Source: a virus. Taken from it: 26,918 nucleotides of DNA. The notes below the pieces were generated by a model that saw only the letters and a program-made list of their open reading frames with translations, was not told where the DNA came from and searched no databases. The stretch lies in the IMG/VR virus record IMGVR_UViG_3300021961_008129, positions 1-26,918 of that record; one strand, given 5' to 3'. Positions 8,189 to 16,857 of this stretch are shown here, in pieces. Position 1 is the stretch's first letter, and each line of letters opens with the position of its first letter. The position numbers were made by a program, and so were the translations under genes.

Positions 8189-9034
8189 ATGATCGGATAT
8201 AATAGGCTCGGATCTAACGGCCGTCTTGGTAATCAAATGTTCCAATATGCTGCTCTTCGTGGCATTGCTGCTCATCATGGATATGATTGGGTAGTACCAT
8301 CTCCAGAAGGTCCGCATCAAACTAATTATGGTTTGTTTGACTGTTTTGAAATGTCTGGGGTTAGTGAGAAGAACCTTGGATTAGTTCCTAGCGATTTCCC
8401 AACTTACAAGGCAAACACTGGTGCATTTGATGAAGAGTTCTTTAATGTGTGCCCAGACAATTGCAACATTGAAGACTACTTCCAAACAGAAAAGTACTTT
8501 ACTCACATTAAAGATGAAATCAAAAAAGATTTTACTTTTAAATCTGAACACTTAGAACTTTGTAAAAACTTTATCTCTGAGATTGGTGATGTAATTTTCC
8601 TTCACGTTCGTCGTGGTGATTATCTAAATCTCCAATACTATCATCCAGTTTGTGAATTGGAATATTATGAACGTGCTTTAGAAAAATTTGATAAAGACAT
8701 TCCTGTTCTAGTCTTTTCTGATGACATCCAATGGTGTGCTAAACAAGAGATCTTCAGTTCTGATAGGTTCCTTCTATCGGAGGACAATGAAAGATATGGG
8801 CATGTTCATCTTGATGCCGATGGTCAAATGAGACATTCTTTGATTCCTTACATTGATCTTTGTTTGATGTCTCTTTGTTCTGGTGGAATTATTGCAAACA
8901 GTTCTATGAGTTGGTGGGGTGCCTGGTTGATTGAAAACCCCACTCAACCAATTATTGCTCCCAAGAAGTGGTATGGTCCTGCTGCTACTGTTGATGATAG
9001 TGACCTTATCCCAGAGAGGTGGGAGAGGATTTGA
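8189..9034 (+). CDS. GT11 alpha-1,2-fucosyltransferase-like protein (copy A)
   Basis: A 281-residue GT11 glycosyltransferase, normally transferring L-fucose from GDP-fucose. All family blocks are intact: GRLGNQMFQYAALRG (11-25), HVRRGDYL (139-146) with both Arg of the donor-binding motif, VFSDD near 178, and NSSMSWWGAWL (237-247). It has a close paralogue starting at 10581, and the two share a 31-base identical stretch. AGAGGAG precedes the ATG 2 bases after the previous stop. No GDP-fucose synthase is seen in the window, so the donor would come from the host or from GDP-sugar enzymes outside it. Confidence 0.9.
   Translation: MIGYNRLGSNGRLGNQMFQYAALRGIAAHHGYDWVVPSPEGPHQTNYGLFDCFEMSGVSEKNLGLVPSDFPTYKANTGAFDEEFFNVCPDNCNIEDYFQTEKYFTHIKDEIKKDFTFKSEHLELCKNFISEIGDVIFLHVRRGDYLNLQYYHPVCELEYYERALEKFDKDIPVLVFSDDIQWCAKQEIFSSDRFLLSEDNERYGHVHLDADGQMRHSLIPYIDLCLMSLCSGGIIANSSMSWWGAWLIENPTQPIIAPKKWYGPAATVDDSDLIPERWERI
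8249..8279 (+). repeat. 31-base exact repeat shared by the two GT11 genes (copy 1; copy 2 at 10641-10671)
   Basis: The coding sequence for AALRGIAAHH is identical at every base in the two GT11 genes over 31 bases (8249-8279 and 10641-10671), including third codon positions. Protein identity continues on both sides, but with silent differences. This points to a fairly recent duplication or to gene conversion between the copies. Confidence 0.8.
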
Positions 9035-9774
9035 TGCCCAAGATCTCAGTTGCTATCCCTGCATATGTAAATGACCTCCAAGGTGTGCAGCACCTAAAGG
9101 AACTGTTTGATAGCATTAAGATGCAGACATTTACTGATTATGAAGTAGTTGTATCTGATAATTCGCCTAATGATTTAATCAGAGAATTATGCTATGAGTA
9201 TTCTGTAAGATATGAAAAGAATTTAGATTATATTGGAATGTCTGCAAATTCAAACTACGCAATGGATTTATGTGAGGGTGAATATATTAAAATTTTGCAT
9301 TGCGACGACTTCCTTTATAAAAAGGATGCTTTAGAAGTTATTGTTGATAAGCTTGACAATAGCGACAACCATTGGTTGGTGAATGGGTTTACTCATACTT
9401 ATGATACCGTTAACTATTTTGATCCAAGAATTCCAAAGTATCCTGATCATTTGTTGGTGGGTAATAACCTCCTAGGTTCTCCCTCCAATGTGACTGTGAG
9501 AAACAAAGATCTAGAATACTTTGATACTAATGTTTCTACGAGTATGGATCATGAGTGGTATCATAGACTTCGTATGAAATTTGGAATGCCAACTATCGTT
9601 GAAAATATTTTAACAGTTAGTAGACAGCATAATAATAATGTAACATCAAAACTCAATTTTGATATTGTTATTGAAGGTGACGGGTCTGCTTGGCAATTTA
9701 TTCAAAGCGAGTTAGAATATCTACAAGAGAAACACTCAGACTTTTTTGAAAACTGGGAATATCCAAATGGTTGA
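9034..9774 (+). CDS. GT2-family glycosyltransferase
   Basis: A 246-residue GT-A glycosyltransferase of family 2 type. The N-terminus PKISVAIPAY is the classic first strand, followed by LKELFDSIKMQTFTDYEVVVSDNS ending in the nucleotide-binding acidic pair, and the DxD equivalent CDDFLY at 90-95. STSMDHEWYHRL near 175 supplies the usual acceptor-side acidic residues. No membrane segment, so cytoplasmic. The ATG at 9034 shares its A with the TGA of the previous gene and is preceded by GGGAGAGGA, an excellent ribosome site; this decides the start over an upstream GTG at 9019. Confidence 0.88.
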   Translation: MPKISVAIPAYVNDLQGVQHLKELFDSIKMQTFTDYEVVVSDNSPNDLIRELCYEYSVRYEKNLDYIGMSANSNYAMDLCEGEYIKILHCDDFLYKKDALEVIVDKLDNSDNHWLVNGFTHTYDTVNYFDPRIPKYPDHLLVGNNLLGSPSNVTVRNKDLEYFDTNVSTSMDHEWYHRLRMKFGMPTIVENILTVSRQHNNNVTSKLNFDIVIEGDGSAWQFIQSELEYLQEKHSDFFENWEYPNG

Positions 9775-10594
9775 TTTATCAAATGCTACTTTTATCATTC
9801 CTCTGAGGATAGAATCTGCAGATAGAATGAGAAATATTATTACTCTTCTGTGTTTTTTATTTGGCAATTTTGATACCAATGTAATCATAAAGGAAGTTGA
9901 TAGTGAACCAGTGTTTGAGGAAAATGTGCTTCCTCAAGTAAAGGAATTCATTGGCAAAGATATTAATCTAACTCACATATTTGAGAAGTCTGATGATTCG
10001 GTATTCTATCGTATGCACATCTTAAATGAAATGCTTGCGATGTCTAAAACTGATGTGGTTATTAATTATGATTGTGATGTGCTGATGCCAGTTCAAACAT
10101 ATGTAAGCGCATATGAATCAATTTTGAATGGCACATGTGATGTTGTCTATCCTTACGGAAATGGAAACTATCAAAAGCAAGTGCATGTAACTGATGAAAT
10201 TGTTTCTGACTTTTTGAACGGAGATTTTGATTTTTCTATTCTTGACAAAACATCTCAGGTTAGCACCTCTGATTTTGGGTGGGTACAGTTTTTTAATAGA
10301 TCTGTTTACATTGAGGGTGGAATGGAGAATGAAAACTTTAAAGGTTCCTCTCCAGAAGATAAAGAGAGATTCTTTAGATTTACCACTCTTGGATATAATG
10401 TTGGTAGAATTGATAACTGGATCTATCATTTGGAGCACAGCAGGGGTCCAAACTCTTGGCCTGCTTCAATTAGAGGCAACCCTTATATGGCACAAAACTT
10501 TGAAGTATGGAATCATTTGCAGACTTTAAATAAGAAAAAACTGAAAGAGTATTATTCAAATCAAGAGTATCTTAAGAAATATGTTAGCATTTAA
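9767..10594 (+). CDS. Putative galactosyltransferase-like GT-A glycosyltransferase
   Basis: A 275-residue protein with a GT-A pattern: ATFIIPLRIES at the N-terminus, DVVINYDCDVLMP (96-108) carrying a D102-C-D104 DxD motif, and a later block FFNRSVYIEGGMENENFKG then SPEDKERFFR, which resembles the G-G-x-(N/D)E...ED-D/E-R acceptor block of beta-4-galactosyltransferase and chondroitin polymerase C-terminal domains. The ATG at 9767 overlaps the previous gene by 8 bases; an in-frame TTG at 9746 is less likely. The 3' end overlaps the next GT11 gene by 14 bases. Transferred sugar unknown. Confidence 0.75.
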   Translation: MVDLSNATFIIPLRIESADRMRNIITLLCFLFGNFDTNVIIKEVDSEPVFEENVLPQVKEFIGKDINLTHIFEKSDDSVFYRMHILNEMLAMSKTDVVINYDCDVLMPVQTYVSAYESILNGTCDVVYPYGNGNYQKQVHVTDEIVSDFLNGDFDFSILDKTSQVSTSDFGWVQFFNRSVYIEGGMENENFKGSSPEDKERFFRFTTLGYNVGRIDNWIYHLEHSRGPNSWPASIRGNPYMAQNFEVWNHLQTLNKKKLKEYYSNQEYLKKYVSI

Positions 10595-11438
10595 TCAAAT
10601 AGGCAATTTGGGTAGATTGGGAAATCAAATGTTTGAGTACGCTGCTCTTCGTGGCATTGCTGCTCATCATGATTATGATTGGTCTATTCCTCCCTTTCAT
10701 ATTAAAGGAATTGAAAACTACAGTCTTAATGAATGTTTTAAATTAGAATCTGTCACTGAAAAAAATATTGGAGTCTATGAAAACTTCCAGTATGTTGGTG
10801 AGAGATTCTTTCACTTTGATTCATTGTTATTTGAAAAGTGTCCTGACAATGTAAGTCTTCATGGATTCTTTCAGTCTGAAAAATACTTTAAACACATCTC
10901 TAATGAGATTCGTAAAGATTATACTTTCCTAGATGAGCACCTAGAACCATGTAAAGAATTTATTGAACAGTTTGATGGTCAGGAACCAATCATGCTTCAC
11001 GTTCGTAGAGGAGATCCTAACTTAGTTGACCCTCGTGGATTTAAATGGGCATATGTTAATTGCTCAGACCAACATCCAGTTCAACCATTACAATATTATA
11101 AAGAAGCACTTGGTTACTTTAGAGATGATCAACCAGTGATTGTATTTTCCGATTCTGCCGAATGGGTCAAGGAACAGGAGTTCTTCTCTGATGATAGGTT
11201 CTTTATTTCAGAACCTCAAGAAAAATACTCTGATGGATCTTTCTTACCATATGCAGATCTGTGCTTGATGTCTTTGTGTTCTCATGCTATTATTGCTAAT
11301 AGTAGTATGAGTTGGTGGGGTGCTTGGTTGCAGTCCAATCCAAACAAAAAAGTCATTGCTCCCAAAATGTGGTTTGGTCCTGCTTATGCTGATAAAGATA
11401 CTAAAGACCTTTATGTAGATAACTGGATTGTTCTTTAA
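10581..11438 (+). CDS. GT11 alpha-1,2-fucosyltransferase-like protein (copy B)
   Basis: A 285-residue paralogue of the gene at 8189. Conserved blocks: GRLGNQMFEYAALRG (11-25), HVRRGD at 140-145 (followed by PNL rather than YL), VFSDSAEW near 180 and NSSMSWWGAWL near the C-terminus. The N-terminal 35 residues are almost identical to copy A while the middle differs, so the two probably use the same donor but different acceptors. It lies 14 bases inside the preceding gene and ends on the A of the next ATG. Whether fucose is the true donor cannot be told from sequence. Confidence 0.9.
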   Translation: MLAFNQIGNLGRLGNQMFEYAALRGIAAHHDYDWSIPPFHIKGIENYSLNECFKLESVTEKNIGVYENFQYVGERFFHFDSLLFEKCPDNVSLHGFFQSEKYFKHISNEIRKDYTFLDEHLEPCKEFIEQFDGQEPIMLHVRRGDPNLVDPRGFKWAYVNCSDQHPVQPLQYYKEALGYFRDDQPVIVFSDSAEWVKEQEFFSDDRFFISEPQEKYSDGSFLPYADLCLMSLCSHAIIANSSMSWWGAWLQSNPNKKVIAPKMWFGPAYADKDTKDLYVDNWIVL

Positions 11439-12385
11439 TGTATGTTTCTTCATGCCCACTCAGGGTTTCTTTATTTGGTGGTTCAACAGATAATCCATAC
11501 TTTGTAGAAAAGTATGGATATGGTGCCGTTATTAGTTTTACTTGCGATCTGAAAACTTATATCAGTTTGCATGAAGATAAGTTTGGATACAATATGCAAG
11601 GTCATAAGTACATTGTAAATTATTCAAAGAGAGAGGAGACTGAATTTATTGGTGATGTTCAAAATGATCTTGTTAGAGTTGTTCTAAATCATTTTGGATG
11701 TGCTCCATTAACTGTCAGTATGACGAGTGATGCATATTCTCAGGGTAGTGGTTTGGCATCATCTTCTTCTTATCTGATTAATTTGATCAAGTGTGTTTCA
11801 ATGTTCAAAGGTCTTAGTATGACTGACATTGAAATATGTGCCCTTGCATATGACCTAGAGAGAGAATTTAACCCTTACTGCGGATACCAAGATCCTTATG
11901 GATGTGGTATTGGTGGGTTTAAAAGAATTGAATTTCAAAGGGGTGGGATTGTAAAGTACGATTTTCAGTCAACTGAGTTGTTTGAACATTATGATGCACA
12001 CTTAGTATTCACTGGTGTAACAAGAAACTCAAAAAATGTTCTTAAAGACGTAAGTGATAATCTTGATAAGATCCCACCACTTCTTGACACTCTTGAAGTA
12101 GCGTATGATTCATTACTTCAAAAGAACTACGATGAATTCCTTTATCATCTAAATCAAAGTTGGGTTCAGAAGAAACAAACTAGTTCATCAATTAATGAAA
12201 ATTCAATGGTAAAGACCATTGATCAATATTTACTAAATAGTCCACTTGTCATTGCCCACAAGTTATGTGGTGCTGGCAATGGCGGTTTCTTTTTAACCTT
12301 CTCAGAAAAGGATAAATTGACATTGCCATATTCTTCGGTTAAAATTAATGTATCCCCTGATGGAGTAAAAGGTAAAAAGTTATGA
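11438..12385 (+). CDS. hddA: GHMP kinase, D-glycero-D-manno-heptose 7-phosphate kinase-like
   Basis: A 315-residue GHMP-superfamily sugar kinase. PLRVSLFGGSTDNPYF (7-22) matches the R(I/V)SF-GGGTD start of HddA-type kinases, and the ATP-binding motif appears as SQGSGLASSSS (101-111). GAGNGGFFLTF near residue 285 is the C-terminal GHMP motif 3. HddA phosphorylates heptose 7-phosphate at C1 in the GDP-heptose pathway; a GmhA-like isomerase and an HAD-nucleotidyltransferase fusion follow three and four genes on, which supports this reading. L-fucose kinases share the same fold and are the main alternative. TGATG-type 1-base junction upstream, ATGA overlap downstream. Confidence 0.8.
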   Translation: MYVSSCPLRVSLFGGSTDNPYFVEKYGYGAVISFTCDLKTYISLHEDKFGYNMQGHKYIVNYSKREETEFIGDVQNDLVRVVLNHFGCAPLTVSMTSDAYSQGSGLASSSSYLINLIKCVSMFKGLSMTDIEICALAYDLEREFNPYCGYQDPYGCGIGGFKRIEFQRGGIVKYDFQSTELFEHYDAHLVFTGVTRNSKNVLKDVSDNLDKIPPLLDTLEVAYDSLLQKNYDEFLYHLNQSWVQKKQTSSSINENSMVKTIDQYLLNSPLVIAHKLCGAGNGGFFLTFSEKDKLTLPYSSVKINVSPDGVKGKKL

Positions 12386-13143
12386 TTAGATTAGAGACAG
12401 AGCACCCTGTTGCAATTGAATCCCCCGATCATATTGCACCAGTTGGAACTGTAGACGATAATACAACTGATATTGATTATATCAACGCTGTAAAGAATCA
12501 TTTTAACAATGAGCAAATTAGGGTTCTTGATCTTGGATGTGCTGGTGGTCAACTGATCGCAGACTTTATCAGCAGGGGAGATATTGGTGTTGGTCTTGAA
12601 GGATCTACCAATGCTCGTGAACGCGGTGCTGGTAAGCACAACTGGGATCAATACGGTGATAAGAACTTGTTTACGGTTGATCTTTCCAAACCATATCAAC
12701 TGTATGAAGATGATGAAAAAATGCAGTTTGATTTCATCACAACCTGGGAAGTCGTAGAACATATTGCTGAAGAAGACCTGCATGTATTCTTTGAACAGAT
12801 CCGAAATCATCTTAAGGATGATGGTGTATTCTGTTGCTCAATTTCTGTTGTTCCTGATGATGTTGGTTGGGTTGATGGTAAGTTCCTTCGCCGCCACCAG
12901 TCAGTTTTCAACTCAGTGAAGTGGATTAATCTTTTGTTTGATTGTGGATTTGAACTTGCATACGATCCAAGTTGGCCACCAACTCCCGTTGGTATTCAAT
13001 ATCCTCATCACCCAGGCATTCCTGAAGGTGTTGCTGCTCGTCCTCAAGGTCTCTTCTTCGGATATCTTTTCGGGGATGCAATGTTCAGAATGCATACCAC
13101 TTATGGAAACAGTATCTTCTTCTGTCTGAAAAAGAAAGTCTGA
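12382..13143 (+). CDS. Class I SAM-dependent methyltransferase
   Basis: A 253-residue methyltransferase of the Methyltransf_11/23 type. SAM motif I is RVLDLGCAGGQL (47-58), the acidic residue after strand 2 is GLEGS near 71-75, and DFITTWEVVEHI (117-128) is the typical motif containing the E-V-x-EH pair; the post-motif LKDDGVFCCS is also present. The C-terminal part, with HHPGIPEG and GYLFGDAMF, is specific and unassigned. Situated inside the heptose gene set, it could methylate a heptose or its nucleotide form, but this is inference. It overlaps its neighbours by 4 bases and 1 base. Confidence 0.83.
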   Translation: MIRLETEHPVAIESPDHIAPVGTVDDNTTDIDYINAVKNHFNNEQIRVLDLGCAGGQLIADFISRGDIGVGLEGSTNARERGAGKHNWDQYGDKNLFTVDLSKPYQLYEDDEKMQFDFITTWEVVEHIAEEDLHVFFEQIRNHLKDDGVFCCSISVVPDDVGWVDGKFLRRHQSVFNSVKWINLLFDCGFELAYDPSWPPTPVGIQYPHHPGIPEGVAARPQGLFFGYLFGDAMFRMHTTYGNSIFFCLKKKV

Positions 13144-13649
13144 TGAGTAATCCATTTTCAGAGTATATTGAAGCACTCCAAGGTGCTCATTTGGAATCTC
13201 AATTTAAAAAATTTCAAGATGCCTTTTCAAAAACATCTGATATTATTATCTTGGGAAATGGTGGCAGCAATGCTGTTGCCTCTCACATCTCCCAAGACTA
13301 TGTGAAGTTCCACGGTAAGCGTTCAATGGTCTTTTCTGATCCATCAATGCTTACTTGTTATATCAATGACTTTGGAATGGAGAATGCATATGTTAAGTTT
13401 CTGGAAGCATATGCAACTCAAGATACTTTAATTATTTTGATTAGTTCTGGTGGAGAGTCTCCAAATATTCTGAATTGTATTGGTTGGTGCGAAAACACAA
13501 ATAAGAAGTATGGAATTCTAACAGGATTTCAGAAAGATAATAGTGCAAGAAAACTTGCTAAAAATTCTCTTTGGGATTATCATATCCCAAGTAGAAACTA
13601 TGGCATTGTTGAATGCGTCCATCAAATCTTTCTTCATGGAGTTGTATGA
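13143..13649 (+). CDS. gmhA: SIS-domain phosphoheptose isomerase-like protein
   Basis: A 168-residue SIS-domain protein resembling GmhA, which converts sedoheptulose 7-phosphate to D-glycero-D-manno-heptose 7-phosphate. Sugar-phosphate loops are IILGNGGSNAVASH (35-48) and LISSGGESPNIL (99-110), where GmhA has GNGGSAADAQH and STSGNSPN. The C-terminal helix VECVHQIFLHGV (156-167) keeps the E-x2-H pattern of the GmhA active site. It is about 25 residues shorter than usual family members, mostly at the N-terminus and in surface loops. TGATG junction upstream, ATGA overlap with the HAD fusion downstream. Confidence 0.83.
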   Translation: MSNPFSEYIEALQGAHLESQFKKFQDAFSKTSDIIILGNGGSNAVASHISQDYVKFHGKRSMVFSDPSMLTCYINDFGMENAYVKFLEAYATQDTLIILISSGGESPNILNCIGWCENTNKKYGILTGFQKDNSARKLAKNSLWDYHIPSRNYGIVECVHQIFLHGVV

Positions 13650-14362
13650 GATATTGTTTTGATATTGATGGGACACTCTGTGATACTCCCAATAATGAAA
13701 AGGGAAAACCAAATTATGAAAGTGCTAAACCATTTCCCTTTATGGTTGAATGTGTGAATCGTCTTTATGATGAAGGACACTACATTATATTACAAACTGC
13801 TAGAGGTAAGGGATCTGGGATAGATCATACTGAACTTACGAAAAGACAACTTGATGATTGGGGATATAAGTATCATGAACTATTCCCAATGTTCTGCAAA
13901 CCAACTGCAGATATTTTCATTGATGATAAAGGTGAAAACGTTGAAGATTGGAAACAGAGTCAACCACAGGTAAAAGGTATTATCGCTGGTGCATTCGACT
14001 TAATTCATCCTGGATATATTCGGATGTTTAAAGAATGTAAGATGCACTGCAATCATCTTACCGTTGCTCTCCATGAAGATCCATCATGGGCAAGACCTCA
14101 TAAACTTCCTCCAGTCCAAACTCTGGAAGAGAGAAAGGAAATTCTGAGAGCAATTAGATATATTGATGATATCGTTGTTTATCAGGCAGAAGATACTTTC
14201 CTATCATATCTTGATGATTATGATGTTAGGTTTCTTGGGGATGATTATAGTGATGGTAGTTATACTGGAAAGGATAAACCAATCCGTATAGTTTTTGTTG
14301 ATAGAAGTCATGACTATTCAACAACAGAGTTGAAAAGAAAAATTGCAAAATCTTTTAGGTAA
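13646..14362 (+). CDS. Fused HAD phosphatase and glycerol-3-phosphate/heptose-type cytidylyltransferase
   Basis: A 238-residue two-domain protein. Residues 1-105 are an HAD-type domain: DIDGT at 6-10 with the nucleophile Asp, a TARG loop at 51-54, Lys85, and FIDDKG at 91-96. Residues 110-238 are a nucleotidyltransferase of the glycerol-3-phosphate cytidylyltransferase/HldE-C class: GAFDLIHPGY (115-124) is the HxGH-type nucleotide loop and YSTTELKRKI (224-233) the second signature. GmhB (phosphatase) and a nucleotidyltransferase are the last two steps of heptose activation, so this one chain may do both after the upstream isomerase and kinase. The ATG at 13646 overlaps the previous stop as ATGA. 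The phosphatase could also act on a different phosphate. Confidence 0.82.
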   Translation: MRYCFDIDGTLCDTPNNEKGKPNYESAKPFPFMVECVNRLYDEGHYIILQTARGKGSGIDHTELTKRQLDDWGYKYHELFPMFCKPTADIFIDDKGENVEDWKQSQPQVKGIIAGAFDLIHPGYIRMFKECKMHCNHLTVALHEDPSWARPHKLPPVQTLEERKEILRAIRYIDDIVVYQAEDTFLSYLDDYDVRFLGDDYSDGSYTGKDKPIRIVFVDRSHDYSTTELKRKIAKSFR

Positions 14363-14363
14363 A

Positions 14364-15260
14364 ATGAAAGCACTAGTAACAGGTGGAGCAGGGTTTATTG
14401 GATCTAACCTTGTTGATAAATTAATTGGATTGAAATGGGAAGTTGTTGTAATTGACAACGAGAGTGCGGAATGCAATGAAAAGTTTTATTGGAATGATAA
14501 TGCAGATAATCATAAGTTAGATATCTGTGACTATGAAAATACTAGAGAACTTTATAACGGAGTTGACTACGTATTTCATTTAGCTGCGGAATCAAGACTC
14601 CAACCTGCCATTAAGAATCCAATTAATGCTGTTACAAAAAATGCTGTTGGAACCTGCACTGTTCTTCAATGTGCTAGAGAAGCAGGTGTACAGAAAGTCA
14701 TTTATTCTTCAACTTCTTCTGCATATGGACTGAACAAATATCCAAATTATGAAGAAGATCCTAATGATTGTTTGAATCCATATTCAGTGTCTAAAGTTGC
14801 TGGTGAGCAATTGTGTACACTATATACAAACCTCTATGGTTTGAAAACAATTATCTTCAGATACTTTAATGTTTATGGTAAACGTTCTCCAACTGCAGGT
14901 CAGTATGCTCCGGTAATTGGAATTTTCTTGCGCCAAAAGGATGCTGGAGAACCATTAACCATTGTTGGTGATGGTAAACAGCGTAGAGATTTTGTGCATG
15001 TTCAAGATGTTGCTAATGCGAATATTATGGTTGCATTAGCAAATCTTGAAGAAGAATGTTACGGTCAGGTTTATAATATTGGAAGTGGAAAAAATATTTC
15101 CATTTTTGAGATTGCTAATATGATTTCTGATAATCAAACTCATATTCCTCCAAGGGATGGTGAGGCAAGAACAACTCTTGCTTGTATTGATAAAGCAAAG
15201 AATACTTTTGGTTGGCAACCAAAATTTGATGTAGAGAAATGGATTGGGGATATATTATGA
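14364..15260 (+). CDS. UDP-glucose 4-epimerase-like NAD-dependent epimerase
   Basis: A 298-residue extended SDR with the full GalE-like signature: GGAGFIG (7-13), FHLAAESR near 71-78, SSTSSAYG (115-122), catalytic Y140/K144 (YSVSK), FRYFNVYGKR near 165, GDGKQRRDFVHVQDVA near 200 and VYNIGSGK. Probable substrate is a UDP- or other NDP-hexose or hexosamine. The ATG at 14364 is one base beyond the previous stop with a weak TTTTAGGT ribosome site; an in-frame TTG at 14343 is unlikely. Slightly shorter than GalE proper (about 330), as is common for bacterial epimerases of O-antigen clusters. Confidence 0.87.
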   Translation: MKALVTGGAGFIGSNLVDKLIGLKWEVVVIDNESAECNEKFYWNDNADNHKLDICDYENTRELYNGVDYVFHLAAESRLQPAIKNPINAVTKNAVGTCTVLQCAREAGVQKVIYSSTSSAYGLNKYPNYEEDPNDCLNPYSVSKVAGEQLCTLYTNLYGLKTIIFRYFNVYGKRSPTAGQYAPVIGIFLRQKDAGEPLTIVGDGKQRRDFVHVQDVANANIMVALANLEEECYGQVYNIGSGKNISIFEIANMISDNQTHIPPRDGEARTTLACIDKAKNTFGWQPKFDVEKWIGDIL

Positions 15261-16054
15261 GTACCTTTGTTGTTCTGCGTACCGCAGCACTTGGAAATCG
15301 TATTAAGTCATACGCATCTCATATGGCAAGGTATGATAGAATACTGGTTGAGAAACCAACTGATGTTCATTTGTTTGAAAACTTTGAATTAGCGACATCA
15401 GAAGATATCCAAAAATATCCTCATACAGGATCTGTCTGGCGTCTTCTTGTTGATGAGGATGAACAGCATTATATTGAAGATCTTAATACAATTGATTTTC
15501 TATATGAGAAGACACCTCAGTATTTTATTGATAAGTATGTTCCTGTTTTTGAGAGGTTTAAATTAAAACCAGATCTGCAAGAAATTGTAGATGATATAAC
15601 TAAAGACTGGGACAAGGATAATATGGTAGGAATCAACATTCGTAGTTGGTTGCCACCTATTGATAACTGTGGAAGGCATGTTTGGGTTGACTTTCAAGGA
15701 TTTGAAAGAGAAGTTCAAAAACTAAATTCAAATCAAAAGTTTTTCTTTTCCTCCGATAACCTTGAGATTAATAATTATTATAAGTCAAAATATCCTGACC
15801 AAATAATTACACTTCCAAGGACCGTGGGTATGATTGCTAATGATGGATGTGTTGATGATGTGCAGCAAAGCAAGGAAGCATTCCTTGAAATGTACTTATT
15901 ATCTCAGTGCAAAGGAAAAATAGTTTGCACATTTGGTAGTACGTTTCCTGAAGTTGCTTGGTGGTTTGGTGGATGCAAAGCAGAAGTTGTAACTCCAACT
16001 TTTTGGGATAAAGTACCTCAAGATTTTTATGACGACGTTTTTCAAAAGAAATGA
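15257..16054 (+). CDS. Putative fucosyltransferase-like GT-B glycosyltransferase
   Basis: A 265-residue protein with faint GT11/NodZ-like organisation: LRTAALGNRIKSYASH (7-22) parallels the GxGNQ loop, GINIRSW (125-131) parallels the HVRRGD strand, a SSDN strand near 175, and CTFGSTFPEVAWWFGG near the C-terminus parallels NSSMSWWGAW. The RRGD motif is reduced to a single Arg, so catalysis may differ or be lost. The ATG at 15257 forms an ATGA overlap with the upstream stop and is preferred over 15239. I regard the fold as likely and the activity as open. Confidence 0.68.
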   Translation: MSTFVVLRTAALGNRIKSYASHMARYDRILVEKPTDVHLFENFELATSEDIQKYPHTGSVWRLLVDEDEQHYIEDLNTIDFLYEKTPQYFIDKYVPVFERFKLKPDLQEIVDDITKDWDKDNMVGINIRSWLPPIDNCGRHVWVDFQGFEREVQKLNSNQKFFFSSDNLEINNYYKSKYPDQIITLPRTVGMIANDGCVDDVQQSKEAFLEMYLLSQCKGKIVCTFGSTFPEVAWWFGGCKAEVVTPTFWDKVPQDFYDDVFQKK

Positions 16055-16857
16055 TGGAATTATTAGATAAAAACAAATCAGCACATAAACTGAATGGTAT
16101 TGGTCCAATTTATTATTTGAATCTTGATGGACAACCAGAAAGAAAAGAGTACATGGAAAACCAGTTTAAGTACTGGGAGATTGAAAATTATGAACGTATC
16201 TCTGCCCATGATGGTCGTGAAGATGACCTTAGCGATATTATTGTAGGTCGTTATCCAGAAAACATGACATCTGGTGAGATTGGATGTATTACTTCTCACT
16301 TGAAAGCAATTAAACATTGGTATGAAACTTCGGATAGTCCTTATGCAATCATCATGGAAGATGATTGTAATTTGGATTTAGTAAAGTATTGGAATTTTAC
16401 TTGGAATGATTTTTATGCACACGTTCCTTATGATTGGGATGTTGTGCAAATTGCTATTATTTGCACGGGGGATCTTCACGTAAGACTTCACAAAAGATTT
16501 GTAAATGATTTTTCCACTGCTTGTTACTTGATCACTCGTCATCATGCAGAAAAACTTTTAAAGTTTCATGTAAAAGGAAATAAGTATCGTCTTGACAATG
16601 GTGTTAAACCACGTCCAGTTGCTGATGATTTAATTTATAACTCTGGTAATACTTATTCTATTCCCTTGCTTCTTTACAGAATTGAATTGGGATCTTCTAT
16701 CCATCCAGAACATATTGATGCTTTTCATAAGGGTAATCATTCAGCATTAACTAATTTTTGGCAACAAAATGGAGCAGGAGTTGATATCAAAGATTATATG
16801 AACTATGATCCTTATTTGGGTCGGATAACCGAAAATTCTGCAGCACAACAGGCTTGA
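16051..16857 (+). CDS. GT25-family LPS/LOS glycosyltransferase
   Basis: A 268-residue glycosyltransferase of family 25 (LPS beta-galactosyltransferase/LOS type). IYYLNLDGQPERK (20-32) is the family's start motif, ISAHDG (50-55) the next block, SGEIGCITSH (74-83) the conserved turn, and IIMEDDCNL (100-108) the acidic motif; FSTACYLITRHHAEKL near 160 is also diagnostic. Last gene of the sugar cluster; its TGA at 16855-16857 lies within the -35 box of the promoter for the next transcription unit. Overlaps the previous gene by 4 bases. Family sure, sugar unknown. Confidence 0.9.
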   Translation: MMELLDKNKSAHKLNGIGPIYYLNLDGQPERKEYMENQFKYWEIENYERISAHDGREDDLSDIIVGRYPENMTSGEIGCITSHLKAIKHWYETSDSPYAIIMEDDCNLDLVKYWNFTWNDFYAHVPYDWDVVQIAIICTGDLHVRLHKRFVNDFSTACYLITRHHAEKLLKFHVKGNKYRLDNGVKPRPVADDLIYNSGNTYSIPLLLYRIELGSSIHPEHIDAFHKGNHSALTNFWQQNGAGVDIKDYMNYDPYLGRITENSAAQQA

